From the NCBI RefSeq assembly GCF_017848315.1, contig NZ_JAFKEC010000005.1, positions 62,001 to 126,000 on the forward strand: a stretch of DNA of 64,000 bases, read 5' to 3'. The notes under the pieces are model-generated. The model was not told the DNA's origin. It searched no databases and saw only the letters and a program-made list of their open reading frames with translations. Both the position numbers and the translations under genes were made by a program. The stretch is from Pseudomonas palmensis (GTDB taxonomy: Bacteria > Pseudomonadota > Gammaproteobacteria > Pseudomonadales > Pseudomonadaceae). Positions within the stretch are counted from its first letter, which is position 1, and each line of letters starts with the position of its first letter. Shown here in pieces: positions 37,451 through 46,599 of the stretch.

Positions 37451-37596
37451 TTCACTGGCGTGCCAGCGAAGAGGCCGGTGGTCTTCGCTCCTCTGCCATT
37501 CATCCACCCAATCGCACCCTGGCGCACGCGCGCCCTCAAACCCCCTGAATGGCCCGTGACACGGGCCCGCATTCAACCGGATCGAGGGTGAGCACC

Positions 37597-37977
37597 ATGC
37601 CCCAGGGAAGCAAAGCCAAGTACACCGCCGAGCAGAAACGCAAGGCGCAGCACATCGAAGAAAGCTACGAGCAAAAAGGCACGCCCAAAGCCGAGGCCGA
37701 GGCGCGTGCCTGGGCCACGGTGAACAAGCAGTCTGGCGGGGGCGAGAAAAAGGGCGGCTCAGGTCGCAGCACCCCGGCCGGCGAAAAGCACGCCGCTGCC
37801 TCCGACTCGGCCAAACGCGCCGCCAGCACCCGCGCCGGCCACGCGCGCACCTCCACCACCTCGTTGGCCAGCCAGACCAAGCAAAGCCTGCTCAAGGAGG
37901 CGCGCAGCAAGGACATCAAGGGGCGCTCGAGCATGACCAAGGCGCAGCTGATCGAAGCGCTGCACGCCCACCACTGA
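37597..37977 (+). CDS. Small basic protein with Rho-N-like C-terminus
   Basis: This is a 126-residue, highly charged, Ala/Lys/Ser-rich protein. The N-terminus (MPQGSKAKYTAEQKRKAQHIEESY then GTPKAEAEARAWATVNKQSGGG) matches proteins often labelled 'plasmid stabilisation protein' in Pseudomonas. The middle is low-complexity. The end (LLKEARSKDIKGRSSMTKAQLIEAL) looks like a Rho N-terminal/SAP-type nucleic-acid helix pair. It is probably a nucleoid- or stress-associated protein; no plasmid link is evident. GAGGGT precedes the chosen ATG. Confidence 0.85.
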   Translation: MPQGSKAKYTAEQKRKAQHIEESYEQKGTPKAEAEARAWATVNKQSGGGEKKGGSGRSTPAGEKHAAASDSAKRAASTRAGHARTSTTSLASQTKQSLLKEARSKDIKGRSSMTKAQLIEALHAHH

Positions 37978-37985
37978 ACCCGCCC

Positions 37986-38017
37986 GACGCTGACCGGCGA
38001 GGCCGCCGGCCAGCGTC
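37986..38017. terminator. Bidirectional hairpin between convergent genes
   Basis: GACGCTG (37986-37992) pairs with CAGCGTC (38011-38017), extended inward by CCGGC/GCCGG with one mismatch. It fills the 46-bp gap between the Rho-N-like gene and the convergent zinc alcohol dehydrogenase. Confidence 0.6.
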
Positions 38018-38023
38018 ACGGGC

Positions 38024-39244
38024 TCAGGCCACCACGCCGTCGTCGACGATGGCCATCGGCAACTCGATGCTGCTGTCGCCAGGCGTGAGGATGACCTTGC
38101 GGCACTCCTGCTCCTTCTTGTCGAAGATCCTGTAGCCCTCGGCCGCCTGTTCCAGCGACAGGCGGTGGGTGATGATGGTTTCCGGCGTGAGCGCGCCGGT
38201 TTCGATGTAGCCCAGCAGTTCGGGCAGGTAGCGCTGCACGTGGGTCTGGCCCATGCGAAAGGTCAGGCCCTTGTCGAACGCATCGCCGAACAGGAAGCCG
38301 TGGATGAACCCCGAATACACCCCCGGCACACTGACCACACCGCCGCGCCGGGCTGCCGCGATGCACTGGCGCAAGGCCTTGCCGCTGCTGCCCTCGAGCT
38401 TGAGCGCGGCCAGCACGGTTTCGGTGGTGCTGCCCTTGGCCTCGAAGCCCACCGCATCGACCACACCATCCACCCCGCGCATGCCCGGGGTCTGGCGGAT
38501 GATGGTATCGGCCGGGTCGTCGTCATCGTCGAAATTGATCGGTATCACGCCATACGCCTGCTGCGCATAGGCCAGCCGGTAGGGGTGGTGGTCGACCATG
38601 AAGATGCGTTCGGCGCCGAGCATCCGCGCCACCGCCGCGCACAGCAGCCCGACCGGCCCCGCGCCGTAGATGGCGAGGCTCGAACCCTGGCCGATCTCGG
38701 TGTTCTTCACCGCCTGGAAGGCCGTGGGCAGGATGTCGGACAGAAACAGCACCTTCTCGTCGCTCAGCGTGCCGGGCACGCGGAACGGCCCGGTGTTGGC
38801 CTTGGGTACGCGCACGTACTCGGCCTGGCCGCCGGGTACGCCACCGTACAGGTGGCTGTAGCCGAACAGCGCTGCGCCAGAGGGGATGAGCTTCTTGTTG
38901 AGGATCGCGCCGCGCCCGGTATTGGTGGTCTCGCACGCGGCGAACAGGTCCTGCTGGCAGAAGAAACAGCTGCCGCAGGCAATCACGAACGGGATCACCA
39001 CGCGATCGCCCGGCTGCACCGCGGTCACCCCGGTGCCGACTTCCTCGACCACGCCCATGAACTCGTGACCGAAGATGTCGCCGTCTTCGACCGCCGGGAT
39101 CTTGCCGCGGTACAGGTGCAGGTCCGAGCCGCAGATGGCGGTGGCGGTCACCCGCAGGATCAGGTCGTCGGGTTCTTCCAGAATGGGGTCGATTACGGTA
39201 TCGACCCTGACGTCGTGGGCGCCGTGGTAAGTGAGTGCTCTCAT
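38024..39244 (-). CDS. Zinc-dependent alcohol/formaldehyde dehydrogenase family protein
   Basis: This is a 406-residue medium-chain dehydrogenase. The catalytic zinc ligands are in [10 protein letters not shown] and [12 protein letters not shown]. The structural zinc cysteines are in [15 protein letters not shown]. The NAD-binding turn is [19 protein letters not shown]. The long C-terminal region resembles glutathione-independent formaldehyde dehydrogenases of Pseudomonas, but substrate is not settled. It is followed upstream, after a 74-bp gap on the same strand, by the DUF3618 operon, suggesting a shared stress role. Confidence 0.92.
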   Translation of the reverse strand: MRALTYHGAHDVRVDTVIDPILEEPDDLILRVTATAICGSDLHLYRGKIPAVEDGDIFGHEFMGVVEEVGTGVTAVQPGDRVVIPFVIACGSCFFCQQDLFAACETTNTGRGAILNKKLIPSGAALFGYSHLYGGVPGGQAEYVRVPKANTGPFRVPGTLSDEKVLFLSDILPTAFQAVKNTEIGQGSSLAIYGAGPVGLLCAAVARMLGAERIFMVDHHPYRLAYAQQAYGVIPINFDDDDDPADTIIRQTPGMRGVDGVVDAVGFEAKGSTTETVLAALKLEGSSGKALRQCIAAARRGGVVSVPGVYSGFIHGFLFGDAFDKGLTFRMGQTHVQRYLPELLGYIETGALTPETIITHRLSLEQAAEGYRIFDKKEQECRKVILTPGDSSIELPMAIVDDGVVA

Positions 39245-39318
39245 GGTCTCTCCAGCTTCGCGTAGGTAGGTGCAACACAGAGGGGCGTGCCCCGGCGCAC
39301 AGGGCGCCGGGGCGACAC

Positions 39319-40113
39319 TCAGGGCCTGAAGCCCAGGCCGTCGGACCGGTCGGCAGGCCCCTCGCGGGGGGCCTGCGCGGCAGCTGCCGGCGCGCTGGCG
39401 TCGGCGTTGTGCACGGCCTGGGTGGCGTCGGCGTACAGCGCCTTGCCGGTGCGGGTCACCTTGTCGGCCAGGGCATCGCGGGTTTCGCCCATCAGTTCGT
39501 CCTCCTTGCGCGTGCCGGGCAATGCCGCGCCCAGGGCCGCGCCGAGGGCGATGCCGATCGCGGCCAGCACCAGCGGCTGGTCCTTGAGCAGGTGGTCGAA
39601 CTGGCCCTTGAGCTGCGCGGCCTGGGCCTGCACCCGGTCGCTGGCGTGGTGCGCGGCCTGGCGCACCTTGTCGGCCGAGCTGCCCAGGCTGTCGCCGGCG
39701 TCGCGCGCCTTGTCGTGGGCCACGTCCGAGGCGTGGTGCAGGTGCTCGCCGGCCTGGGCCATGGCGCCCTTGATGCCGCTGGCAGCGTCGCCCAGCGTGT
39801 CGGCCAGGCCGCTGCCGCCAAAGGTCGGCGAGCCGGGTGAGAAGGGGCGGTTCTGGTTCAGCACCAGCCACGCCAGGCCCACGCCGGTGAGCACGGTGGG
39901 CACCGGGTTGTGCTTCAGTGTGGTGCCCAGGTTCTGGAAGAACTCGCCGCCGTTGCCCTTGAAGTACGCCATGCCCTGGTCGATCAGCTGGCCGGGGGTG
40001 AGGCGGTGTTCCAGCGAGTCCACCAGGTGGCTGATGCTGGCGCGCTTGGCGTCGATCTCCTGCTCCAGGGTTTCCGGGCTCTTGTGCGATTCGGCTTCGA
40101 ATGAGGTGCTCAT
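39319..40113 (-). CDS. DUF3618 membrane-associated protein
   Basis: This is a 264-residue protein with the DUF3618 signature near the N-terminus: [32 protein letters not shown]. Next come a hydrophobic segment around [17 protein letters not shown], a long amphipathic helical region rich in Ala, His and Asp, and a second hydrophobic segment [20 protein letters not shown]. It resembles envelope stress proteins of the ElaB/YqjD kind that anchor at the inner membrane. It overlaps the preceding holin-like gene by four bases (ATGA), part of a three-gene operon. Confidence 0.87.
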   Translation of the reverse strand: MSTSFEAESHKSPETLEQEIDAKRASISHLVDSLEHRLTPGQLIDQGMAYFKGNGGEFFQNLGTTLKHNPVPTVLTGVGLAWLVLNQNRPFSPGSPTFGGSGLADTLGDAASGIKGAMAQAGEHLHHASDVAHDKARDAGDSLGSSADKVRQAAHHASDRVQAQAAQLKGQFDHLLKDQPLVLAAIGIALGAALGAALPGTRKEDELMGETRDALADKVTRTGKALYADATQAVHNADASAPAAAAQAPREGPADRSDGLGFRP

Positions 40114-40538
40114 GAGACTTTCCTCTTCAGTGCGTCCTTGTCCTGTTGCAGAGCATGCAGGGTGCGGTCAGGGGTGAGGTTGGACGGGTCGAACTGCTTC
40201 TTGCCGGCCTGCAGCATCACGAAGCCGATGACCAGGGTCACCGCGCCCACGATCAGCGCCGCCAGCCAGGGCGCGACCACGTAGGCCAGGCCGTACACCG
40301 CCGCCATCAGCAGGATGATCAGGCCCGCCAGCAGCACCATGGCGCCGCCGGCCACGGCGGCTGTACCGGCCTTGAGGGTGGTCAGGCTGCGTTGCAGTTC
40401 GGCCTTGGCCAGTGCCAGCTCCTTGGTGAACAGCTCGGGCACTTCACGGGTGAGCTGGCGCAGCAGGCTGCCGATGCTGGTGTTGTCGTGCTCGCCCGGT
40501 GGCGCGGGGGGCAGGGTATCGAGTGGGTCGCGTTCCAT
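40110..40538 (-). CDS. Phage-holin-family (DUF1469/YqjE-like) small membrane protein
   Basis: This is a 142-residue protein. After a Pro-rich start comes [33 protein letters not shown], then two transmembrane helices ([24 protein letters not shown] and [19 protein letters not shown]). This is the Phage_holin_3_6/YqjE layout, a chromosomal envelope protein family despite its name. A GGGAGG lies six bases before the ATG at 40538, whose A is the last base of the upstream stop (TGATG). It is co-translated with both neighbours. Confidence 0.88.
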   Translation of the reverse strand: MERDPLDTLPPAPPGEHDNTSIGSLLRQLTREVPELFTKELALAKAELQRSLTTLKAGTAAVAGGAMVLLAGLIILLMAAVYGLAYVVAPWLAALIVGAVTLVIGFVMLQAGKKQFDPSNLTPDRTLHALQQDKDALKRKVS

Positions 40539-41119
40539 CACACACCTCCCTTGAAGCTGTCCTGGGTGTTGGGGCCATCGGCCAGGGTGCGGCCCAGCGG
40601 GTCGGCGGGCACGGGGTTGTCGCGCAGCGGCGGTACCGAGCTCTGGTAGGGCGTGCTGGCGCCGTAGGCCTGCGTGGGGGTGCCCGACGCGGTCGGGTGG
40701 CTGCTGCTGGCGCGCAGGAAGCGCGACAGGCCAAAGCCGATGGCGACGCTGCCGGCCAGGAACAGCGTGGGGTTGTCGCGGGCCAGTTGCGCGCCCTTGT
40801 GCACCAGGTCCTCGATGCTGTTGTCGCGGACCTGGTCGGCAAAATCGCCCAGCCCGCTGGCCAGTTGCGCCATGTACTGGGCCAGCCCGAGGGAATCCTT
40901 GCCTTCAAGGGCCGAGGCTGCCGACTGGGCGCCTTCGACCAGCGAGTCGAGCTGTTCGGCGGCCAGGTCGCGATACTGCTCGTACTGTCTGGCGCCGTGT
41001 TCCCTGGCGTCGTCGAGCAATGCCCCGGCGTCTTCGGCCAGGGTGTGCAGGTGTTCCTGCGGGGTGCCCTGGGGCGACTGCGAGGCGTCGCCGTGGGCCG
41101 ACTGATCAGTCCCGTTCAT
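40538..41119 (-). CDS. YqjD/ElaB-like hypothetical membrane protein
   Basis: This is a 193-residue protein with a long helical region (about 20-110) and one probable membrane segment near NPTLFLAGSVAIGFGLSRFLRA. A Ser/Pro/Thr-rich tail follows. The pattern 'helix - VHKGAQLARDNPTLFLAGSVAIGFGLSRFL' resembles ribosome- or membrane-associated stress proteins with a C-terminal anchor, but here a 60-residue tail follows. It is first gene of the operon with the holin-like and DUF3618 genes. Function unknown. Confidence 0.85.
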   Translation of the reverse strand: MNGTDQSAHGDASQSPQGTPQEHLHTLAEDAGALLDDAREHGARQYEQYRDLAAEQLDSLVEGAQSAASALEGKDSLGLAQYMAQLASGLGDFADQVRDNSIEDLVHKGAQLARDNPTLFLAGSVAIGFGLSRFLRASSSHPTASGTPTQAYGASTPYQSSVPPLRDNPVPADPLGRTLADGPNTQDSFKGGV

Positions 41120-41273
41120 TGTGGTTCTCCCTTACGTTCGGATAAACGCCGGGCACACTGCGCTGATTGCCAAGCACTGTTTTACGGACTCTCAGGCGGA
41201 TGACGATGGACGTGGCGGCAGAGTTCAAGGCAAGTGACAGGTGACTGCCAAGGGCACGACCAAAGGTGGGACG

Positions 41274-41293
41274 GGCCCGCCCGGCGGCGGGCC
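41274..41293 (-). terminator. Hairpin downstream of the hemerythrin gene
   Basis: GGCCCGCC (41274-41281), loop CGGC and GGCGGGCC (41286-41293) lie 12 bases after the hemerythrin stop on the minus strand. The stem is strong but no T-tract follows. Confidence 0.45.
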
Positions 41294-41304
41294 TGGGGAA
41301 GGGA

Positions 41305-41778
41305 TCAGTGGCTGGTGGTATTCTTGAGGGCCTTCATGTAGTTGGCCTTGAACGCCTGCATCTGTTCGCCAAGGGCCTCGAGTTCGGCCTTTTTCAGCAG
41401 CTTGCGGGCCTGCGGGAACATCTCGGACTCTTCTTCCTCGATATGGTGCTCGAGCAGCTCCTTCACCACCTTCACGCGGCCGGTGAACTCCGGGGTCGAC
41501 GGGTCGGTGGTCTTGAGGTCGGGTAGCACCAGGGAGTCGACGGTGCGGTGCTCTTCCTTGGCCTCGTAGTACATCACGTCCTGTTCCTTGCCGCCGGCCT
41601 GCTTGAACGCCGGGTAGAGGATCTGCTCCTCGATCTCGGTGTGCACGGTGATTTCCATCTCCAGTTCGGCAAGCAGCTGGGTGCGCGTCTTGACGCCGCG
41701 CTCGGTGGATGCGCTCAGTTTTGCCAACAGGGCCTTTACGCGCTTGTGATCGGCTTCGAGCAGTTCAATGGCATTCAT
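41305..41778 (-). CDS. Hemerythrin HHE domain protein
   Basis: This is a 157-residue four-helix protein with the His/Glu ligands of a di-iron site: ELLEADHKRVKALL, EITVHTEIEEQILYPAF, AKEEHRTVDSLVL and ELLEHHIEEEESEMFPQA. HHE proteins bind oxygen or nitric oxide or repair iron-sulfur damage. The ATG at 41778 has GGAGA upstream and matches the family's start (MNAIELLEADH). It sits alone between the membrane-protein operon and the TPP enzyme, all on the minus strand. Confidence 0.9.
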   Translation of the reverse strand: MNAIELLEADHKRVKALLAKLSASTERGVKTRTQLLAELEMEITVHTEIEEQILYPAFKQAGGKEQDVMYYEAKEEHRTVDSLVLPDLKTTDPSTPEFTGRVKVVKELLEHHIEEEESEMFPQARKLLKKAELEALGEQMQAFKANYMKALKNTTSH

Positions 41779-42003
41779 GGTGATCTCCGGTGGCGGGTAC
41801 GGTGGCGTGTTCGCCTCGGTAGTCGTTGCATCAACGATGCCAGCCTGCACCGCTGGAAAAACCTCGTTGAATCAACGGCGTCGCCAGCGCATGGGCAGCG
41901 TCAGGCTTGCAAATTGCCCGAAACGGCCACCGGATCATGCAGTTTGGATGAAGGCACACTGCCCACGCCCACGCCGCCTCAGCGAAGTGGCGTGGGCATG
42001 CAA

Positions 42004-43794
42004 TCAGCGCTTGCGCTTGGGCAGCACCGCGCTGAGCACCTGCTTGGCGGTCTGGGTGATCACGCCGGCTTCGTCGGGGTCGCCCTTGAGCAGGGTGGTG
42101 GCGAAGTTCTTCGCCTGTTGCACGGTGATGTGCGGCGGCAGGGGCGCCACGTTGGGGTCGGTCTTGAACTCGATCAGCACCGGGCAGTCGCTGGCCAGGG
42201 CCTGCTCCCAGGCGGCGGCAACGTCTTCTTCACGCTCGACGAAAATGCCCTTGAGCCCGATGGAGATGGCAAACAGGTGGTAGGGCACGTCGGGAATGTT
42301 CTGCGACGCCTCGAACTTGGGGTCGCCCTCCATTACCCGCTGCTCCCAGGTGACCTGGTTGAGGTCCTCGTTGTTGAACACCGCGCAGATCCAGTTCGGG
42401 GTCTGCCACTGACGCCAGTACTTGGCCACGGTGATCAGCTCGGCCATGTTGTTCATCTGCATGGCGCCGTCGCCCACCAGCGCGATCACCGGGCGCTCGG
42501 GGTGGGCGAACTTGGCCGCGATGGCGTAGGGCACGGCCGCACCCATCGAGGCCAGGCCGCCGGACAGCGAGCACTGCATGCCGCGGCGGATCTTCAGGTC
42601 GCGGGCGTACCAGTTGGCGCACGAACCCGAGTCGCTGGTGATGATGGCCTGGTCGGGCAGCCGCGGGGACAGCTCGTGCACCACCCGCTGCGGGTTGATC
42701 GGGTTGGCGCTGACCAGTGCGCGTTTTTCCAGGGTCTTGTCCCAGCGGGCGCGCCAGCCTTCGACCTTCTTGCGCCAGCTGCGGCTGGTCTTGCTGTCGA
42801 GCAGCGGCAGCAGGGCGCTCAGGGTTTCGGCCGCATCGCCCACCAGGTTGACCTCCATCGGGTAGCGCAGGCTGAGCATGTCGGGCTGGATATCGATCTG
42901 CACCGCGCGGGCCTGGCCCTCCTTGGGCAGAAACTCGGCGTAGGGGAAGCCCGAGCCGATCATCAGCAGGGTGTCGCACTCCTGCATCAGCTTGTAGCTG
43001 GGCTCGGTGCCGAGCAGGCCGATGGCGCCGGTGACCCAGGGCAGTTCGTCGGGCAGGGCGGCCTTGCCCAGCAGCGCCTTGGCCACGCCGGCGCCGAGTT
43101 TTTCGGCCACGGCGATGACCTCGTCGGTGGCGTTCAGCGCGCCCGCACCGACCAGCACGGCGACCTTCCTGCCCGCATTGAGGATGTCGGCGGCGCGCTG
43201 CAGGTCGGCCTCGTAGGGCACCACCCTGGGCTTGCTGTAGCCGACGCCCGAATGCAGGGTGCCGTGGGCGCGGGCGGGTTCTTTATAGGGCAGGTCCTGC
43301 AGGTCGTTGGGCAGGATCACCGCCGTGACGCGGCGCTCGCCCACCGCCGTGCGCACGGCACGGTCGATCAGGTGGCGTACCTGGGAGGGTTCGGAGGCCT
43401 GCTGCACGAAGGCGCCGGCCACGTCCTTGAACATCGACAACAGGTCCAGTTCCTGCTGGTAATGGCCGCCCAGCGCGGTGCGGGCCTGCTGGCCGACGAT
43501 GGCGAGTACCGGCATGTGGTCCATGCGCGCATCGTAGAGACCGGTGAGCAGGTGCGAGGCGCCGGGGCCGGAGGTGGCGATGCATACCCCCAGCTCGCCG
43601 GTGAACTTGGCATGGGCTGCGGCCATGAACGCGGCCATTTCCTCGTGCCGCGCCTGGATGAATTCGATCTTGCCCCGGGCCCGGTCGAGCGCGCCGAACA
43701 CGCCGTTGATGCCATCGCCAGGGTAGCCGTAGATACGTCGCACGCCCCATTGATACAGCCGCTCAACCAGGAAGTCGCCCACTGTCGTCGTCAT
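42004..43794 (-). CDS. TPP-dependent pyruvate oxidase/decarboxylase-type enzyme (YdaP/PoxB-like)
   Basis: This is a 596-residue enzyme of the three-domain TPP family. The N-terminal pyrimidine domain has VRRIYGYPGDGINGV and the catalytic Glu in FIQARHEEMAAFMAA. The central domain is about 190-330. The C-terminal PP domain has GDGAMQMNNMAELITVAKYW. It is most like bacillar YdaP and PoxB-type pyruvate oxidases that make acetate from pyruvate, rather than acetolactate synthase. The ATG at 43794 has GAGGG five bases upstream. It is divergent from a GlxA-type AraC gene. A 31-bp hairpin (41967-41997) lies beyond its stop. Confidence 0.9.
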   Translation of the reverse strand: MTTTVGDFLVERLYQWGVRRIYGYPGDGINGVFGALDRARGKIEFIQARHEEMAAFMAAAHAKFTGELGVCIATSGPGASHLLTGLYDARMDHMPVLAIVGQQARTALGGHYQQELDLLSMFKDVAGAFVQQASEPSQVRHLIDRAVRTAVGERRVTAVILPNDLQDLPYKEPARAHGTLHSGVGYSKPRVVPYEADLQRAADILNAGRKVAVLVGAGALNATDEVIAVAEKLGAGVAKALLGKAALPDELPWVTGAIGLLGTEPSYKLMQECDTLLMIGSGFPYAEFLPKEGQARAVQIDIQPDMLSLRYPMEVNLVGDAAETLSALLPLLDSKTSRSWRKKVEGWRARWDKTLEKRALVSANPINPQRVVHELSPRLPDQAIITSDSGSCANWYARDLKIRRGMQCSLSGGLASMGAAVPYAIAAKFAHPERPVIALVGDGAMQMNNMAELITVAKYWRQWQTPNWICAVFNNEDLNQVTWEQRVMEGDPKFEASQNIPDVPYHLFAISIGLKGIFVEREEDVAAAWEQALASDCPVLIEFKTDPNVAPLPPHITVQQAKNFATTLLKGDPDEAGVITQTAKQVLSAVLPKRKR

Positions 43795-43967
43795 TCGATC
43801 CCTCACGTTTACAAGTGATAGTCAGAGGTCTGGACCGGGGGCGCGCGCAGAAAGTTTCAACTGTCGAGTGTGGCGACGACTATCGCGGCGGGGGCATTTG
43901 AAGGCATATTGCCGTGCCACCCGGCGTGCTCTGCACGCTTTACCAGAACAACCAGAAGAGGCAGAAC

Positions 43968-45011
43968 GTGGTGCAACGGCGGCAGTTCAGCGGTGCCCTG
44001 CAGGGCTCGAACCTGCGTTTTGTAGGCGGGCAGGGTCACGGCAGCGGGCCCCGGGCGCGGGTGGGCTTTGTGCTGCTCGAACATTTTTCGTTGCCGGCCT
44101 TCACCCAGGCGCTCGATACCCTGGTCACCGCCAACCTGATCCAGGCCGATGCCTTCGCCACCACCACCTTCAGCCTTGACGGTGCCTCGGTGGTCAGCGA
44201 CCTGGGGCTGGTGATCTGCCCGGATGCGCCGCTGGGGCTGAAGACGCTCGAAGGCCTGGACCTGCTGGTGGTGTGCGGTGGCCTGCGCACCGTGCTGCGC
44301 CCGCTGCCGGAGCTGGCCCTGTTGCTGCAACGGGCTGCGCAGGCGGGGGTGGCGTTGGCGGGGCTGTGGAATGGTGCCTGGTTTCTGGCCCAGGCCGGCC
44401 TGCTCGATGGCTACCAGTGTGCGGTGCACCCGGAGAACCGTGCGGCGCTGGCCGAGCTGGCCAGGCATAGCCAGGTGACAGGGGAGAGCTACACGGTGGA
44501 CCGAGACCGCCTGACGGCGGGCAGCCCGGCGGGGGCGTTCAACATGGTGCTGGAATGGATCGGCCAGCGTCATGGGCGTGGCCTGGTGGATGCCGTGGTC
44601 GATATCCTGGCCTACGAGGCCTCGCGCTTTCGCCGGGTGCAGCCGACCGTGCACCAGAACATGAGTGCGCCGCTGCGCGAGGCGATCAAGCTGATGGGGG
44701 CCAACCTTGAAGAGCCGCTGAGCCAGGTGCAGTTGGCGCAGTATGTGGGGTTGTCCCGGCGTCAGATCGAGCGGCTGTTCCAGTCGCAGTTGGGGACCAC
44801 GCCGGTCCGTTACTACCTGGAGTTGCGCATTACCGAGAGTCGCCGGTTGTTGCAGCACTCGGACCTGGCGTTGATCGATGTGGCCCTGGCGTGCGGCTTT
44901 GTTTCGCCCAGCCATTTCAGCAAGTGCTACACCTCTTTTTATGGGTACGGCCCGTCGAAGGAGACGCGATTTGGCTGCGTGAATGGGCCGCAAAAGCCGG
45001 ATATGCCGTAA
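43968..45011 (+). CDS. AraC family regulator with GlxA/DJ-1-like sensor domain
   Basis: This is a protein of about 347 residues. The N-terminal half is a class-I glutamine-amidotransferase/DJ-1-like fold, with VGFVLLEHFSLPAF and GLWNGAWFLAQAGLLDGYQ. The nucleophile position of the active family is Trp/Asn here, not Cys, so it senses rather than catalyses. The C-terminal double helix-turn-helix has VQLAQYVGLSRRQIERLFQ and IDVALACGFVSPSHFSKCYTSFYG. GlxA-type activators (ArgR, GbdR, CdhR) control nitrogen-compound catabolism such as arginine, betaine and carnitine use. I chose GTG 43968 because AGAGG lies six bases upstream. It is divergent from the TPP enzyme. Confidence 0.9.
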   Translation: MVQRRQFSGALQGSNLRFVGGQGHGSGPRARVGFVLLEHFSLPAFTQALDTLVTANLIQADAFATTTFSLDGASVVSDLGLVICPDAPLGLKTLEGLDLLVVCGGLRTVLRPLPELALLLQRAAQAGVALAGLWNGAWFLAQAGLLDGYQCAVHPENRAALAELARHSQVTGESYTVDRDRLTAGSPAGAFNMVLEWIGQRHGRGLVDAVVDILAYEASRFRRVQPTVHQNMSAPLREAIKLMGANLEEPLSQVQLAQYVGLSRRQIERLFQSQLGTTPVRYYLELRITESRRLLQHSDLALIDVALACGFVSPSHFSKCYTSFYGYGPSKETRFGCVNGPQKPDMP

Positions 45012-45134
45012 GCCATGCGGTAACCACCTGTTTTTTCGTTATTTTTTAGCGTGGGGGCTTCCCTGGCGAAGCGAAAGTTGGTACATTTCCGCTCATTCCT
45101 GCCGAGGCCTTTCATGGGCTTCCAGTTGCATCAC

Positions 45135-45209
45135 AGGGGCGTCGCCAAGCGGTAAGGCAGCAGGTTTTGATCCTGCCATGCGTTGGTTCGAATCCAGCCG
45201 CCCCTGCCA
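45135..45209 (+). tRNA. tRNA-Gln (TTG anticodon)
   Basis: This is a 75-base cloverleaf. The acceptor AGGGGCG (45135-45141) pairs with CGCCCCT, followed by discriminator G and encoded CCA (45207-45209). The anticodon arm is GCAGG-TTTTGAT-CCTGC, anticodon TTG at 45167-45169. The T-loop is GTTCGAATC. It lies downstream of the GlxA-type gene. No tRNA cluster or integrase is nearby. The 155 bp after it hold no gene that I can see. Confidence 0.95.
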
Positions 45210-45364
45210 TTTTTTCTCGTATCAACCTTCCCCAACTATCAAAAGCTGCTTGATTGCGGTCGGCTTCCGTTCGTGTTGCGTTTCGCTGCCGGGCCAGCGG
45301 CGCCAAGGCATGCAGGCCATGGCGCTCGGTTTAAGCAATGCAGGTTCAAGCGCTGGCCGCAGGG

Positions 45365-46594
45365 CTAGTGATCGTTGTGCTTGACCTTGCGCACCCGCAC
45401 CAGAATCAACCCCAGCACGCCGATGGCCAGCGGCGCCATGCCCAGCAGTGCGTCCCGTGCGCTGACCTGCAGCCCCATCACCGTCAGGCCTGAATAGATC
45501 AGCTTGAACAGGTTGAGCAGGTAGTAGGTGATGGCGATGATCGACAACCCTTCCACTGCGCGCTGGATCTTGATCTGGGTGTCGGCGCGGGTGCTCAGGC
45601 TCTTGAGGATCTCCGCGTTCTGCTCCTCCATTTCCACCTGCACCCGTGCCTGCAGCAGGTCGCCCAGGTTGGCCACGCTCTTGGCCAGCTGGTCCAGGCG
45701 CTGTTCGGTCACGGCGCAGTAGCGCACCGTGGGCTTGAAGCGCCGTTCGATGAAGATACCCAACCGCTGGCAATCGCCCAGGTGGCTTTCGCGCAGCTCG
45801 CCCAGGCGCTCGAACACCAGTTGCGCATAGGCCTGGGTGGCGCTGAAGCGGTGGCGGGTCTTCGCGGCGCTGCGCACCATCTGCGCCGACAGCCCGGCAA
45901 TGTCGCCCAGCAGTGCCTTGGCGTTGCCCGGCTGCGGGTCGGCGTTGCGCTCGGACAGGCTCACCAGGGTTCTGTCGTAGGCATTGAGCTCCACGCTCAG
46001 GGCCTTGGCGGTGTCCAGCGACAGCGAGGCCATCATGCGGTAGGTCTCGATCTCCAGCAGGCGCCGGATCATGCGGCCCTGGCGGTAGGCATTGAGGCGC
46101 CTGTTGACGAACAGGAAGCGGTTGGTGCCGTCCTCGCCCAGGCGAAAATCGCTCCATACCCGCGCATCGCCCCCGCCAATGCACGAGCCGCACGGGTCCT
46201 TGAAACCGTAGCGCGACAGCTCGCCTGCAAATGCCGCGTCGTTGTGCACCATGATCTGCACGGCATTGATCAGGTACGGCAAAAAGGCATCGACCCTGTC
46301 CATCAGCAGCGCGGGCAGGGGCTGCCAGGCCGGCGTCTGCTCGGTGGTGGTGACCACCAGGGTGAGGGTGACGAACTCGGCGTGCCGTTCCCATTTCAGG
46401 GCGTGGCCTTGCAGTCGGGTGATGCCCTGCACGGCGCCGGGGCTCACCGGCTCCGGGCAGCACTGCTGCAGCAGCGCCTCGCAGCGTGCGTCGTCGCTGA
46501 GAAAGGCCAGGTGGTAGACGTGGGCGGGCTCGTCGAAGTACAGCGAGGGGCGGGCGTGCAGCTCGTTGTGCAAGGTCTTGCGCTGTGGGTGCAT
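45365..46594 (-). CDS. DUF3422 membrane protein
   Basis: This is a 409-residue protein of the DUF3422 family. It starts MHPQRKTLHNELHARPSLYF (the LH.E.HARP motif is diagnostic). A long cytosolic part has the GSCIGGG and SDFRLGEDGTNRFL segments, followed by a coiled coil. Two C-terminal membrane helices (IIAITYYLLNLFKLIYSGL and LLGMAPLAIGVLGLILVRVRK) form an anchor reminiscent of RMND/DUF155 proteins. Function is unknown. It starts five bases after the TetR stop, so the two are one operon. Confidence 0.88.
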   Translation of the reverse strand: MHPQRKTLHNELHARPSLYFDEPAHVYHLAFLSDDARCEALLQQCCPEPVSPGAVQGITRLQGHALKWERHAEFVTLTLVVTTTEQTPAWQPLPALLMDRVDAFLPYLINAVQIMVHNDAAFAGELSRYGFKDPCGSCIGGGDARVWSDFRLGEDGTNRFLFVNRRLNAYRQGRMIRRLLEIETYRMMASLSLDTAKALSVELNAYDRTLVSLSERNADPQPGNAKALLGDIAGLSAQMVRSAAKTRHRFSATQAYAQLVFERLGELRESHLGDCQRLGIFIERRFKPTVRYCAVTEQRLDQLAKSVANLGDLLQARVQVEMEEQNAEILKSLSTRADTQIKIQRAVEGLSIIAITYYLLNLFKLIYSGLTVMGLQVSARDALLGMAPLAIGVLGLILVRVRKVKHNDH

Positions 46595-46599
46595 GTAGA

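Noticed and set aside
37597..37977. Plasmid stabilisation function
   Set aside because: The label is carried by homologues, but sequence shows only a basic low-complexity protein with a Rho-N-like end and no toxin, antitoxin or partition features.
40110..40538. Holin gene as sign of a prophage
   Set aside because: The family name is historical; it is a YqjE-like chromosomal envelope protein inside a stress operon, with no phage lysis, capsid or integrase genes nearby.
45100..45364. tRNA-Gln as integration site of a genomic island
   Set aside because: No integrase, no direct repeat of the tRNA 3' end visible within the window, and the flanking genes look like normal core Pseudomonas genes.
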